Below are positions 1 through 7,135 of a DNA stretch of 64,000 nucleotides, one piece after another (within the stretch, counting starts at the first letter, position 1; each line of letters opens with the position of its first letter). Location of the stretch: assembly GCA_031414805.1 (NCBI GenBank), contig JANOQJ010000015.1, forward strand, positions 1 through 64,000, in the 5' to 3' direction. This DNA is from JAAFIW01 sp031414805 (GTDB lineage: Bacteria; Pseudomonadota; Gammaproteobacteria; Burkholderiales; Burkholderiaceae_C). The translations under genes were made by a program, and so were the position numbers. Under the pieces are notes generated by a model that ran no database searches, was not told the origin of the DNA, and was given only the letters and a program-made list of their open reading frames with translations.

Positions 1-337
1 GCGCCGCCGCCAGCCCTGCCGCGTCGGGCACCGGGTGCGCGGCTTCCACGATTTCAATGCGGGGGTGGGTCACATTGCTGGCCGGTATGTGGCCATAGCG
101 CGTGACCACCAGGCCCGACAGTGGCTTGTCCGCAGGCCACAGAGCCTCCACTGCCTGCACCATCGCGCCACCCGCTTTGCCCGCACCCAGCACCAGGGTG
201 CGGCCGCGGGGCGGCTCGGGCAAATAGGCGGCAGTGTTGTGCTGTGGGAGGGCGCGCTGTACGGCGGTTTGGAACAGATGCTCCAGAAAGGCGCGGGGGT
301 TTTCTTGGGGATTGGGGGCCGGCGCGAGAGTGTTCAT
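1..337 (-). CDS. glxK: Glycerate 2-kinase, MOFRL/DUF4147 family (3' part outside window)
   Basis: Reading the minus strand from the ATG at 337 gives an open frame to the window edge, so only about 112 N-terminal residues are visible. Near residues 50-61 lies a glycine-rich segment, VLGAGKAGGAMVQAVE, typical of the N-terminal domain of bacterial type II glycerate kinases (also annotated as hydroxypyruvate reductase/TtuD). The family phosphorylates D-glycerate to 2-phosphoglycerate in the cytoplasm. It is the last step of glyoxylate assimilation through tartronate semialdehyde, which fits the allantoin-degradation genes on the same strand further on. The 146 bp upstream hold no other gene. The catalytic C-terminal MOFRL domain cannot be checked here. 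Confidence 0.8.
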   Translation of the reverse strand, partial: MNTLAPAPNPQENPRAFLEHLFQTAVQRALPQHNTAAYLPEPPRGRTLVLGAGKAGGAMVQAVEALWPADKPLSGLVVTRYGHIPASNVTHPRIEIVEAAHPVPDAAGLAAA

Positions 338-469
338 GGCTGATTATCTGGCGCGTCAGGAGCAAGGCCTCGCCAGATCCAATGCCCAGGCCGCTCGCCC
401 GATCCGCCGACTGCTTTGAGCCTGCGCTAACAGACTCTGAGCGGAGAAACGTTTTTATCAGTAAATTTA

Positions 470-475
470 TATAAT
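470..475 (+). promoter_or_regulatory. Putative -10 box of the HigBA-like operon
   Basis: A perfect TATAAT lies in an AT-rich stretch only 8 bp before the toxin ATG at 484. A start 6-8 bp downstream of the box would put the first base almost at the start codon, so the mRNA may be leaderless. No convincing -35 hexamer is visible, and no Shine-Dalgarno sequence precedes the ATG. Confidence 0.4.
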
Positions 476-483
476 CACAAACA

Positions 484-804
484 ATGAAAACATTGAAGTT
501 CATCGGTAGCAGCCAAGAAGACTTAGTCAACTTCCCGCGCGATGCCCGTCGTGAATGCGGTCGTGAGCTAGACCGGGTGCAACGCGGGCTGATGCCTACG
601 GACTTCAAGCCCATGCTCAACGTGGGTAAAGGCGTGTATGAAATTCGTGTGCATGTACTGGGTGAATGGCGCGTACTTTACGTAGCACGCCACGGCGATG
701 CGGTGTACGTGCTGCATGCCTTCCATAAGAAGAGCCTCAAAACGGCAAAACCCGATATTGACTTGGCGATTCGCCGTTACAAACAAATGGAGAACGATGC
801 ATGA
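484..804 (+). CDS. RelE/HigB-like toxin, phage Gp49-like family
   Basis: 106 residues. The pattern MKTLKFIGSS...F..DAR...G.EL..VQ.G..P.DFKPM..VG.GVYEIRV...GEWRVLYVA...YVLHAFHKKS.KT is that of the phage-derived Gp49-like/HigB toxins (DUF891), small ribosome-dependent mRNA endonucleases. The conserved EIR and the C-terminal LHAFHKKSxKTxxxDIxLAxxRY are both present, so the gene looks intact. Its stop overlaps the start of the downstream HTH gene by four bases (ATGA), the usual toxin-first arrangement. Activity is inferred from the family. Confidence 0.85.
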   Translation: MKTLKFIGSSQEDLVNFPRDARRECGRELDRVQRGLMPTDFKPMLNVGKGVYEIRVHVLGEWRVLYVARHGDAVYVLHAFHKKSLKTAKPDIDLAIRRYKQMENDA

Positions 805-1082
805 AAGAAAAAATCACCACCGGCTCAGGCAACGTGTTCACTGATCTGGGCTTTTCTGCTGAGGAAGCCGTTGTACTGGGCATGCGCTCGCAACTCATGT
901 GCGACCTGGAGCAGCTGATTGACAAACGCGGCTGGACGCAGGCCCAAGCCGCAAAAGAGCTGCGCATCGCCCAGTCCCGCGTGTCTGACTTGGTGCGCGG
1001 CAAGTGGGACAAATTCAGCCTGGACATGCTGATCGAGCTGGCTACCCGTGCGGGGTGCAAAGTGACTTTGGAGATGGTTTGA
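801..1082 (+). CDS. XRE-family HTH antitoxin (HigA-like)
   Basis: 93 residues with a helix-turn-helix around residues 40-75: the segment WTQAQAAKELRIAQSRVSDLVRG, followed by KFSLDMLIELATRAG. This is the layout of antitoxins paired with Gp49-like toxins. It should neutralise the upstream toxin and repress the shared promoter by binding upstream DNA. The start ATG lies inside the end of the toxin gene, so translation is probably coupled. The gene looks complete. Confidence 0.85.
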   Translation: MKEKITTGSGNVFTDLGFSAEEAVVLGMRSQLMCDLEQLIDKRGWTQAQAAKELRIAQSRVSDLVRGKWDKFSLDMLIELATRAGCKVTLEMV

Positions 1083-1084
1083 AC

Positions 1085-1116
1085 AGCCCTTCGGGCGGCT
1101 AGTGGGTTTGTTTTTT
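1085..1116 (+). terminator. Rho-independent terminator after the HigBA-like pair
   Basis: GCCC-TTC-GGGC hairpin, extendable by AGCC/GGCT, followed a few bases later by GTTTGTTTTTT. It closes the toxin-antitoxin transcript. Its T-run touches the stop codon of the convergent alarmone synthetase gene at 1116. Confidence 0.55.
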
Positions 1117-1811
1117 CACTTTAGCTTTATAGATTCGATTTGAGTGTCACGCGCACTCCTAAATATTGAATCAACAAGGCGACTACCGGCACCGACCATT
1201 TTTGCTAAAACACGAAGTTGCTCCCTACAGGAAAGAATTTCAGAAGGAACGGGATAGTTCAAACCATGATCAACTTCTCCCCAAATCTCCTCGAACAAGG
1301 TGCGCACTTGAATTTCGCAGCAAACAGGTGAATCTGCTCTGGGCTTGATTAAATAATGAACACTAGTATAAAAACTTTCTTTGATGTGTACTGTTACCCC
1401 AAGTTTTTCAAAAAATAACTTTGATTCCGGATCCCATGTGTACGCTTTTGGTGCCTCTGGCAAATACCAGTCCTTCAACACATTTACTTTATTCATCAGC
1501 TCGGAATGAATTTGAGGGAATTGATCTTGGTAAAGATGAAGAACACGTACCCCAGCCAGATCAGTAACCCGCTCGAAAACAGTGCCTCGGTTAATTGGTG
1601 CCCCGTCATCCCATTTACGACTTAATTTTTCACGCAAGTGCTCTCTATTTTTGAGTCTCGCCTTGACTGAGTGAACAACGGGAAAGCCAGGCTCTGCAAG
1701 TGCTGGATGCGACGAAAACCATTGCTGTACGCCACTCAAGAATATGTATAACTCGTGTTTCTTTTCGTCGAATGCTTTTAGCGCTTCTTCGATGGATTGA
1801 TCTTTAGTCAT
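1116..1811 (-). CDS. Small RelA/SpoT-domain (p)ppGpp-synthetase-like protein
   Basis: 231 residues from the ATG at 1811 (a TTG at 1826 is possible but overlaps the upstream gene). Only the RelA/SpoT synthetase domain is present: a basic VKARLKNREHLREKL helix, the DLAGVRV strand with the expected metal-binding Asp, FYTSVHYLI in place of the GYQSLH loop, and CEIQVRTLFEEIWGEVDHGLNY with the catalytic Glu. No HD hydrolase, TGS or ACT domain is present, so it is the size of a small alarmone synthetase. Such proteins make (p)ppGpp, (p)ppApp or, in toxic members, pyrophosphorylate tRNA ends. It sits 11 bp behind a ParA-like gene and has lower GC than the flanking genes, suggesting acquisition as a cassette. 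Substrate and any antitoxin are unknown. Confidence 0.75.
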   Translation of the reverse strand: MTKDQSIEEALKAFDEKKHELYIFLSGVQQWFSSHPALAEPGFPVVHSVKARLKNREHLREKLSRKWDDGAPINRGTVFERVTDLAGVRVLHLYQDQFPQIHSELMNKVNVLKDWYLPEAPKAYTWDPESKLFFEKLGVTVHIKESFYTSVHYLIKPRADSPVCCEIQVRTLFEEIWGEVDHGLNYPVPSEILSCREQLRVLAKMVGAGSRLVDSIFRSARDTQIESIKLK

Positions 1812-1822
1812 ACGTCTTCGAA

Positions 1823-2923
1823 TCAATCAAGTGTTTTCATACGATCAAGCAGATCCTCTGCAAACACCTTGTATTTGTCGAGTGTCGCCAAATAAATAGC
1901 CCGATTCCCTCTGATCGTATGACTATCATCATCAGCCAATGTTGTGCATGAAGGTACCATCCACATTGGAATGTGATAACGTTGCGCCATGCTAGGCAAG
2001 GTATTGTGCGTGTGCATTATTGACATTTCACCTATTGGGTGCGAAAGAACATCCTCGTCAATAGAGCTACGAACTTCAGTACCTACAAACTGTTTTATAG
2101 CGGTTGGTATCTGCATCGCAAAGTTGTAATGTGCTTTTGCCAAATCCCATGGTTTTTCACCAGAATATTTCTTTGCGTTGTAAATGGTAAATCCAAGTAG
2201 TCGTACATACTTTTCTGGGAATGCCTTTCGTTTTTCTTCAGAAAGCAGATGATAGATAGTGTCAAACTGTTTCTTCCAAACTGCAAGTGCGTTGCCAATG
2301 TTGCGTATGCCGTAAAGCGAAAACATATCAGGCATGCATGGGATTACAAATCCGTCCGCTGTGGAAATAACAACTTTATTTAGCGCACCTAAACTGGGCG
2401 AAGTGTCCATGATCACGAATTCATAACCATGTTGTTGCGCATAGGAATTTGCAAGTTCCCTGATCTTCGCTACAGTCCTAATCGCCAACGGATCTCCTTG
2501 ATATACATCGCTCCATCGACTGGCAATTTTATCTTCATAAAGATGCATCGTTAATCGTCCTGGTATCAAGTCGAGATTTGTTCCGAGTGGGTGCGGAGGT
2601 GTCAATTTTCCTATTTCAGAAGCTCCGTCCTCGGATGGCTTCAACAGAAAATGTACAGACCTTGGTGTAGAAATTAAACGTTCAAACTCTTCGCCGGTAC
2701 GCTTTTGCCTAGCGCCTTGGAAGTCATCTATAAATTCGTCTTCGTCTTTCCATATTTGATGCAGCTTTTCTTCATTCATACCAAGTACAGTTAGATTGCA
2801 CTGAGGATCTAAATCAATGATAAGCGTGCGATGACCCAACTCGGCTAGCGCATGCGCGAGGTGAAATGTGAGAGTTGTTTTTCCAACGCCACCTTTATTA
2901 TTAAATATTGAAATGGTTTTCAT
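1823..2923 (-). CDS. ParA/MinD-like Walker ATPase
   Basis: 366 residues. The N-terminus carries the deviant Walker A motif KGGVGKTT (residues 10-17), followed by DLDPQCNLT and, mid-protein, the VIMDTSPSLGALNK segment (Walker B and switch), as in ParA partition ATPases of the AAA_31 type. The long C-terminal half has no recognisable DNA-binding or ParB-interaction motif. There is no parB, parS array or replication gene nearby, so plasmid partition is unlikely. A good ribosome site (AAGGA) precedes the ATG. It lies 8 bp behind a DUF1016 nuclease gene and 11 bp before an alarmone synthetase gene on the same strand, so a sensor or regulatory ATPase of that cassette is my inference. Confidence 0.8.
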   Translation of the reverse strand: MKTISIFNNKGGVGKTTLTFHLAHALAELGHRTLIIDLDPQCNLTVLGMNEEKLHQIWKDEDEFIDDFQGARQKRTGEEFERLISTPRSVHFLLKPSEDGASEIGKLTPPHPLGTNLDLIPGRLTMHLYEDKIASRWSDVYQGDPLAIRTVAKIRELANSYAQQHGYEFVIMDTSPSLGALNKVVISTADGFVIPCMPDMFSLYGIRNIGNALAVWKKQFDTIYHLLSEEKRKAFPEKYVRLLGFTIYNAKKYSGEKPWDLAKAHYNFAMQIPTAIKQFVGTEVRSSIDEDVLSHPIGEMSIMHTHNTLPSMAQRYHIPMWMVPSCTTLADDDSHTIRGNRAIYLATLDKYKVFAEDLLDRMKTLD

Positions 2924-2931
2924 TTTTTTCC

Positions 2932-3993
2932 TTAAAATTCTGCATTCTGCAAATAAAACTCATGCAACTTGCTCTGCAACAAAGCCTTATCCGGCAACTG
3001 CGTCTCATACTGCGCAATCAAAGCGGGTGATGCAGTACGGCTCAACGCATATTCAACTACCTCATCGTCTTTGCTCGCACACAGCAGCACACCAATAGCC
3101 GGGTTTTCATGCGCTTTGCGCACGTCGCGGTCCAGCGCTTCTAAATAGAACGACAGTTTGCCTAGGTATTCAGGCTCAAAGCGACCGACTTTTAGCTCGA
3201 TGGCGACCAGGCAATTCAAGCTGCGGTGAAAGAACAGCAAGTCCAGCGCAAAGTCGCGCCCGCCAACTTGCACAGGGAATTCGGAGCCTACGAAGCAAAA
3301 ATCACGGCCCAACTCGCTGAGGAAGGTTTTGAGCTTAGCCAGCAGGCCTTGGTGCAGGTCGGATTCGCTGTGGTCGTTTTGCAGGCCAAGGAATTCGAGC
3401 ATGTAGGCGTCTTTGAAGACGCTGACAGCTTCTGGATGTAATTGTCTCAGCGCTGCTGAGACTTTTGCCGACTCTAAGACGGTGCGCTCAAAAGCGGCGT
3501 TTTTGAACTGACGCTCAAGTTCCCGGCTGGTCCATTTTTCTTGTGCCGCCATTCGCAGGTAAAACTTTCGCTCTTCTGGGCGTTTGCTCTGGCTCAGGAT
3601 GGTCAGGTTGTGTGTCCAGGGCAATTGTCTCAGTAGCGCTGAGACTTTTAGATCGTCTTTGTAAGCCTCATAAAACTGCCGCATGCGAAACAAGTTTGGG
3701 CGGGTAAAACCGCGCAGCCCCGGTTGGGTTTGGGCGATGTGCTCAGCTAGCTGACTAACCACACCGTCACCCCATTCCGCCGCCGCAATCTTGCGGCTGA
3801 TGATTTCGCCAATCTGCCAATACAGGTCGATCAGGGTGGTGTTGACCGCTTGCAAGGCCCGATCGCGGGCAGAGGCAATCAGGTGGACGACTTCGGAGAA
3901 TCCGGCAGCAGCGGGTAAATTTGTGGAGTGGTTAGGGGTCTTGGACACGCTTGATTTTAGGGAGTCAATACGCCAAGCGGTTTCAGCGGTCAC
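2932..3993 (-). CDS. DUF1016 (YhcG-like) PDDEXK nuclease
   Basis: An N-terminal DUF1016 region (NTTLIDLYWQIGEII..., then TRPNLFRMRQFY, PWTHNLTILSQSK, RKFYLRMAAQEKWTSREL) is followed by a PDDEXK nuclease fold with FALDLLFFHRSLNCLVAIELKVG, giving the D...E-x-K catalytic signature. Family members are common in defence islands and beside restriction systems; the cellular role is unsettled. I chose the GTG at 3993, 8 bp after the puuD stop with GGAG upstream. The frame stays open to an ATG at 4056 inside puuD, and a GTG at 3948 is also possible. It is first in a tight three-gene run with the ParA-like and RelA/SpoT genes. Confidence 0.75.
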   Translation of the reverse strand: MTAETAWRIDSLKSSVSKTPNHSTNLPAAAGFSEVVHLIASARDRALQAVNTTLIDLYWQIGEIISRKIAAAEWGDGVVSQLAEHIAQTQPGLRGFTRPNLFRMRQFYEAYKDDLKVSALLRQLPWTHNLTILSQSKRPEERKFYLRMAAQEKWTSRELERQFKNAAFERTVLESAKVSAALRQLHPEAVSVFKDAYMLEFLGLQNDHSESDLHQGLLAKLKTFLSELGRDFCFVGSEFPVQVGGRDFALDLLFFHRSLNCLVAIELKVGRFEPEYLGKLSFYLEALDRDVRKAHENPAIGVLLCASKDDEVVEYALSRTASPALIAQYETQLPDKALLQSKLHEFYLQNAEF

Positions 3994-4000
3994 CCTGGAC

Positions 4001-5233
4001 TCACTCCACCTTCGCGCCCGCCAAAAACCACTTCCCCACCTGAGCCCGCTCGTCATCAGTAATTCCCGTTGAGTTGTTCATGGGCATGGCTCTGCTGACC
4101 ACCACCTGCTGGTAAACGCTTTGCGCGTGTTGCTTGAGCAGCGCAGGTGAATCGAGGCGGACGTTTTTCATTTGCACGGCCTCGCCGTGGCACATGAGGC
4201 AGCGCTGGGTCACGATGGTTTGCACGGTTTTATAGTCATTTGAGCCATCAGCCCTTGTAGATACTGCTGGAGCAGCTATTGAATTAGTAGCGTTTTTAGC
4301 AGACGGTGCAGGTGCCAGCCAGACCACGACGCCCACGATCAAGGCCACGCCCACCACCGCGTAGCCGATGGGGTGGCGGTTGCGGCCCAGTTTGTAGCCG
4401 TGACGCAGCACGAAGAACTGGCGGATGGCGGCACCGGCAAACATCATCACGATCAATATGATCCAGTTGTGTGCGTGGCTGTAGGCAAAGCTGTAGTGGT
4501 TGCTGAGCATGGCAAACAGCACCGGCAGCGTGAAGTAGGTGTTGTGCACGCTGCGCTGCTTGCCGCGCTGGCCGTGGATAGGGTCGACCGGCTGGCCCGC
4601 CTGAATGGAGGCGACCACTTTTTTCTGGCCGGGAATGATCCAGAAAAACACGTTGGCGCTCATGGCGGTGGCCATCATGGCGCCCACCAGCAAAAAGGCG
4701 GCACGCCCGGCGAACCAGTGGCAGGCCAGCCACGAGGCGGCGCACACCAGCAGCAACACCAGCGCGCCCACCACCGCTTCGCCGTTTTTTCGGTGGGCAA
4801 ACAAGCGGCACACCCCGTCATACAGCAACCAGAACGCTGCTAAAAACCCCAGCGCCACAGCCACGGCTGCGGCGGGTGACCAGTCCATCAGGCTTTTGTC
4901 GATCAGGTAGGTGCTGGCGTTGAAGGCATACAGCACGCCAAACAAGGCCATGCCCGACAGCCAGGTGCTGTAACTTTCCCAGTAAAACCAGTGCAAGTGC
5001 GCAGGTAGCTGCGGGGGCTGCACGGCGTATTTCACCGGGTGATAAAAGCCGCCACCATGCACCGCCCAGATCTCGCCCGTGGCACCTTTTTCGCGCAATT
5101 TTTCATCGAGCGGCGGGGTCAGGCTGCTGTCTAAAAACACAAAGTAAAACGAGGAGCCAATCCACGCGATGGCTGTGATGACGTGCACCCAGCGCAGCAG
5201 CAGGTTGGCCCAGTCGAGGAGGTAGCTTTCCAT
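4001..5233 (-). CDS. puuD: Membrane urate hydroxylase PuuD with C-terminal cytochrome c domain
   Basis: The start is the ATG at 5233 (MESYLLDWANLLLRWVHVITAIAWIGSSFYF). Multiple membrane segments carry conserved His residues, as in PuuD, and the C-terminal approximately 75 residues form a cytochrome c domain with the haem motif RCLMCHG. PuuD oxidises urate to 5-hydroxyisourate and passes electrons to the respiratory chain. Downstream enzymes of that route (HIU hydrolase, OHCU decarboxylase, allantoinase) are within 5 kb. The start is 4 bp after xdhC, so they form an operon. Oddity: the linker joining membrane and cytochrome domains (ATNSIAAPAVSTRA) is encoded by a copy of the dispersed repeat at 4250-4293. 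Confidence 0.9.
   Translation of the reverse strand: MESYLLDWANLLLRWVHVITAIAWIGSSFYFVFLDSSLTPPLDEKLREKGATGEIWAVHGGGFYHPVKYAVQPPQLPAHLHWFYWESYSTWLSGMALFGVLYAFNASTYLIDKSLMDWSPAAAVAVALGFLAAFWLLYDGVCRLFAHRKNGEAVVGALVLLLVCAASWLACHWFAGRAAFLLVGAMMATAMSANVFFWIIPGQKKVVASIQAGQPVDPIHGQRGKQRSVHNTYFTLPVLFAMLSNHYSFAYSHAHNWIILIVMMFAGAAIRQFFVLRHGYKLGRNRHPIGYAVVGVALIVGVVVWLAPAPSAKNATNSIAAPAVSTRADGSNDYKTVQTIVTQRCLMCHGEAVQMKNVRLDSPALLKQHAQSVYQQVVVSRAMPMNNSTGITDDERAQVGKWFLAGAKVE
4250..4293 (+). repeat. Dispersed 45-bp repeat, copy inside puuD linker
   Basis: On the plus strand it matches the family pattern GCCCTTGT...ATACTGCT..AGCAGCTATTGAAT...TAGC, with TGG in place of TCA in the core. It lies in frame inside puuD, read in reverse orientation as SIAAPAVSTRA. 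The TGA that most copies would place in this frame is CCA here. Confidence 0.85.
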
Positions 5234-5237
5234 GTAT

Positions 5238-6116
5238 TTAGTGTGCTTGATGAACGGGAGCCAAAGTGAGGCGTTGGGCAGAAACCAACTGCATGAGTTG
5301 GGCCGCCACGCTGGCGGCAATCACCTCGGGTTGCTTGCCCACAATGCCGGGCAGGCCGATGGGGCTGGTAATGTGGGCCAGCTCAGCTTCACCAAACCCC
5401 CGTTCTTGCAGGCGATTACGAAAGCGGGCCCATTTGGTTTGGCTGCCAATCAGGCCAATGAAGGGCAGGTCAGCCCGCTCGCGCTGGCGTTGCAGGCAGG
5501 CGGCCACGATGTCCAGGTCTTCGGCGTGGCTGAAGCTCATCACCAGCACCTGCGATTGGGCTGCCAAATCCCGCACCGCCGCGTGTACGGGGCTGGAGTG
5601 CTCAGCGCTGACGTTGAGCGGCAAATCTGCGGGAAAAACTTCGTCTCGGCTGTCGATCCAGCGCACGGCGAAGGGCAGCGGGGCCAGGGTGTGCACGATG
5701 GCGTGGCCCACGTGGCCGCCGCCGAAAAGTGCCACGGGCTTTTGCTGCGCCATGGCGGCTGCATTGAGCCGGGCCAGCAAGTCGTTGACGCGCTGGGTGT
5801 CGCCCGGCACAAACGATTCAAACTGCAGATGCACCACGCCACCGCAGCACTGGCCCAACGACGGACCTAAGGGATAGCGCTCAATCAGCGGTGCATCCAA
5901 GTGAACGCTCAGCAACCCGCGCGCTTTCTCAATCGCCTGCAACTCCAACTGCCCGCCACCCACCGTGCCCAGCTGTTGATCGGTGGTCACCAGCATCCAC
6001 GCACCGGCTTCGCGCGGCACCGAGCCTTGATGGGCGTGCACGCTGACGAACACGGCGGGGGTGCGCAACAGGTGCTGATGCAGGTCTAGAATGGCAGCTT
6101 CTGTGTAAACCATCAT
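5238..6116 (-). CDS. xdhC: Xanthine dehydrogenase accessory protein XdhC
   Basis: 292 residues. The N-terminal XdhC/CoxI domain has the features VSVHAHQGSVPREAGAWMLV, GTVGGGQLE and LGPSLGQCCGG; a C-terminal Rossmann-like domain has ALFGGGHVGHAIV and FIGLIGSQTKWARFRNRL. XdhC binds molybdenum cofactor, helps its sulfuration and inserts it into xanthine dehydrogenase, which makes the urate used by PuuD. No xdhA or xdhB is seen in the window; they may lie elsewhere. Two adjacent ATGs (6116, 6113) are possible starts. Only about 10 bp separates it from a divergent toxin-antitoxin pair, leaving no obvious room for its own promoter. Confidence 0.9.
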   Translation of the reverse strand: MMVYTEAAILDLHQHLLRTPAVFVSVHAHQGSVPREAGAWMLVTTDQQLGTVGGGQLELQAIEKARGLLSVHLDAPLIERYPLGPSLGQCCGGVVHLQFESFVPGDTQRVNDLLARLNAAAMAQQKPVALFGGGHVGHAIVHTLAPLPFAVRWIDSRDEVFPADLPLNVSAEHSSPVHAAVRDLAAQSQVLVMSFSHAEDLDIVAACLQRQRERADLPFIGLIGSQTKWARFRNRLQERGFGEAELAHITSPIGLPGIVGKQPEVIAASVAAQLMQLVSAQRLTLAPVHQAH

Positions 6117-6126
6117 TTACTCAAAT

Positions 6127-6429
6127 ATGCAAAACATGCTGGAACCCACAACCGAATCGACTCAGCGCCTGAATGTTGATTTGCCCGCTTCGCAATACCT
6201 TGCGCTGAAAACCTACGCACTGCACAGCAACACCACCGTGTCGCAACTGGTGCGGGATGCTTTGCAGCAGTTCACCAGTTACGACGCATGGTTTCGCCAG
6301 CGGGTTGATGCAGCGCGTGCTGATCAGCGTCTGCCGATTGACTCGCACGATTGGCAAACCATCAAGCAAGCCAAACTTGACGAGCAACGCAAACTCGCCA
6401 ACACATCGAAGCGCCGCAAAGCCGCATGA
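6127..6429 (+). CDS. Ribbon-helix-helix-like antitoxin
   Basis: 100 residues (ATG at 6127, or 6136). After a short leader the segment RLNVDLPASQYLALKTYALHSNTTVSQLVRDAL has the strand-helix-helix pattern of CopG/ParD-type DNA-binding antitoxins. A charged tail (AKLDEQRKLANTSKRRKAA) is the likely toxin-binding part. It overlaps the following RelE/ParE toxin gene by 4 bp. The pair sits divergently against xdhC and convergently to the HIU hydrolase gene, inside the purine cluster. Confidence 0.75.
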   Translation: MQNMLEPTTESTQRLNVDLPASQYLALKTYALHSNTTVSQLVRDALQQFTSYDAWFRQRVDAARADQRLPIDSHDWQTIKQAKLDEQRKLANTSKRRKAA

Positions 6430-6698
6430 TTGTTTTGCGAAAGCCGCGTTACGGCGATAGCCTGAACGCGATACAGGCACACATTGCCCGAGACAACCCC
6501 AGCGCAGCGGTTGACCTGTGGCTGCACATTGACGAGCAGGTTGATCGCCTGGCAGACCCCAACTTCCCCAGGCGTTTAGGTCGAGTGCCGGGCACACTCG
6601 AATTGGTTGCGCACGAAAACTACATCGTGGTGCTGGAGCAGTTCGACGACACCGTGCTGGTGCTGGATGTGATTCACGCCGCCCAGCAGTACCCTTAG
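6426..6698 (+). CDS. RelE/ParE-family toxin
   Basis: 90 residues. The C-terminal half FPRRLGRVPGTLELVAHENYIVVLEQFDDTVLVLDVIHAAQQYP is the standard RelE/ParE pattern (RxGRVxGTxELV..NYIVV...VLDVxHAAQxYP). ParE-like members poison gyrase and RelE-like members cut mRNA on the ribosome; the sequence alone does not tell which. It overlaps its antitoxin gene by 4 bp and looks intact. Confidence 0.85.
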   Translation: MIVLRKPRYGDSLNAIQAHIARDNPSAAVDLWLHIDEQVDRLADPNFPRRLGRVPGTLELVAHENYIVVLEQFDDTVLVLDVIHAAQQYP

Positions 6699-6707
6699 TG
6701 CGCATTT

Positions 6708-7064
6708 CTACGACCCACGATACGTCGAATAGCTCCAGGGGCTGACCAGCAGCGGTACGTGGTAGTGCTGGTCTTTGTGGGCAATGCCAAAGTCCAGGCT
6801 CACCTGATCCAGAAACGGGGGTTGCGGCAGGGCTACACCGCGCGCAGCGAAATAGGCGGCCACATCAAACACCAAGCGATAAGTGCCTGCGCGCAGACTG
6901 GCGTTGTCATACAGCGGGCCGTCTGGGTTGCGGCCATCGGCGTTCAGCACGAACTGTTTAACGAGCTGCGCCTCAGCGGAACGTTGGGTGGTGAACAGCG
7001 CCACCGACATGCCCGCTGCGGGGCAACCGTGCATGGTGTCCAGGACATGTGTGCTCAAACCCAC
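6708..7064 (-). CDS. hiuH: 5-hydroxyisourate hydrolase (transthyretin-like)
   Basis: 118 residues. The sequence has the family hallmarks: MGLSTHVLDTMHGCPAAGM at the N-terminus with the catalytic His, an internal R in NPDG/AGTYRLVFD, and the C-terminal HYHVPLLVSPWSYSTYRGS tetrapeptide ending YRGS. It hydrolyses 5-hydroxyisourate to OHCU, the step after PuuD. It is transcribed divergently from the GntR regulator at 7136. The shared 71-bp gap contains a TGTATACA palindrome, the likely operator. Confidence 0.95.
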   Translation of the reverse strand: MGLSTHVLDTMHGCPAAGMSVALFTTQRSAEAQLVKQFVLNADGRNPDGPLYDNASLRAGTYRLVFDVAAYFAARGVALPQPPFLDQVSLDFGIAHKDQHYHVPLLVSPWSYSTYRGS

Positions 7065-7099
7065 GGTCGTTCCTTTTCGATAATCTTGGTAAACACCAG

Positions 7100-7107
7100 T
7101 GTATACA
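7100..7107. promoter_or_regulatory. Candidate operator TGTATACA between hiuH and the GntR gene
   Basis: The perfect 8-bp palindrome TGTATACA is followed by GTTTGC-like sequence. The same block, TGTATACAGTT then C/T and GC, recurs at 11942-11949 before the ABC transporter. FCD-type GntR regulators often bind such T-rich/A-rich palindromes, so autoregulation and control of hiuH are plausible. Confidence 0.5.
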
Positions 7108-7135
7108 GTTTGCGCGTCCGGCTATTATTGTCCGG

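Noticed and set aside
54..620. 188-residue minus-strand open frame at the left edge
   Set aside because: It overlaps the glycerate kinase gene in another frame and the toxin gene on the other strand; the translation has no family features and is full of Arg/Pro/Ser, typical of a shadow frame.
1823..2923. ParA-like gene as sign of a plasmid or partition locus
   Set aside because: No parB, centromere-like repeats or replication gene is near, and the flanks are chromosomal metabolic genes.
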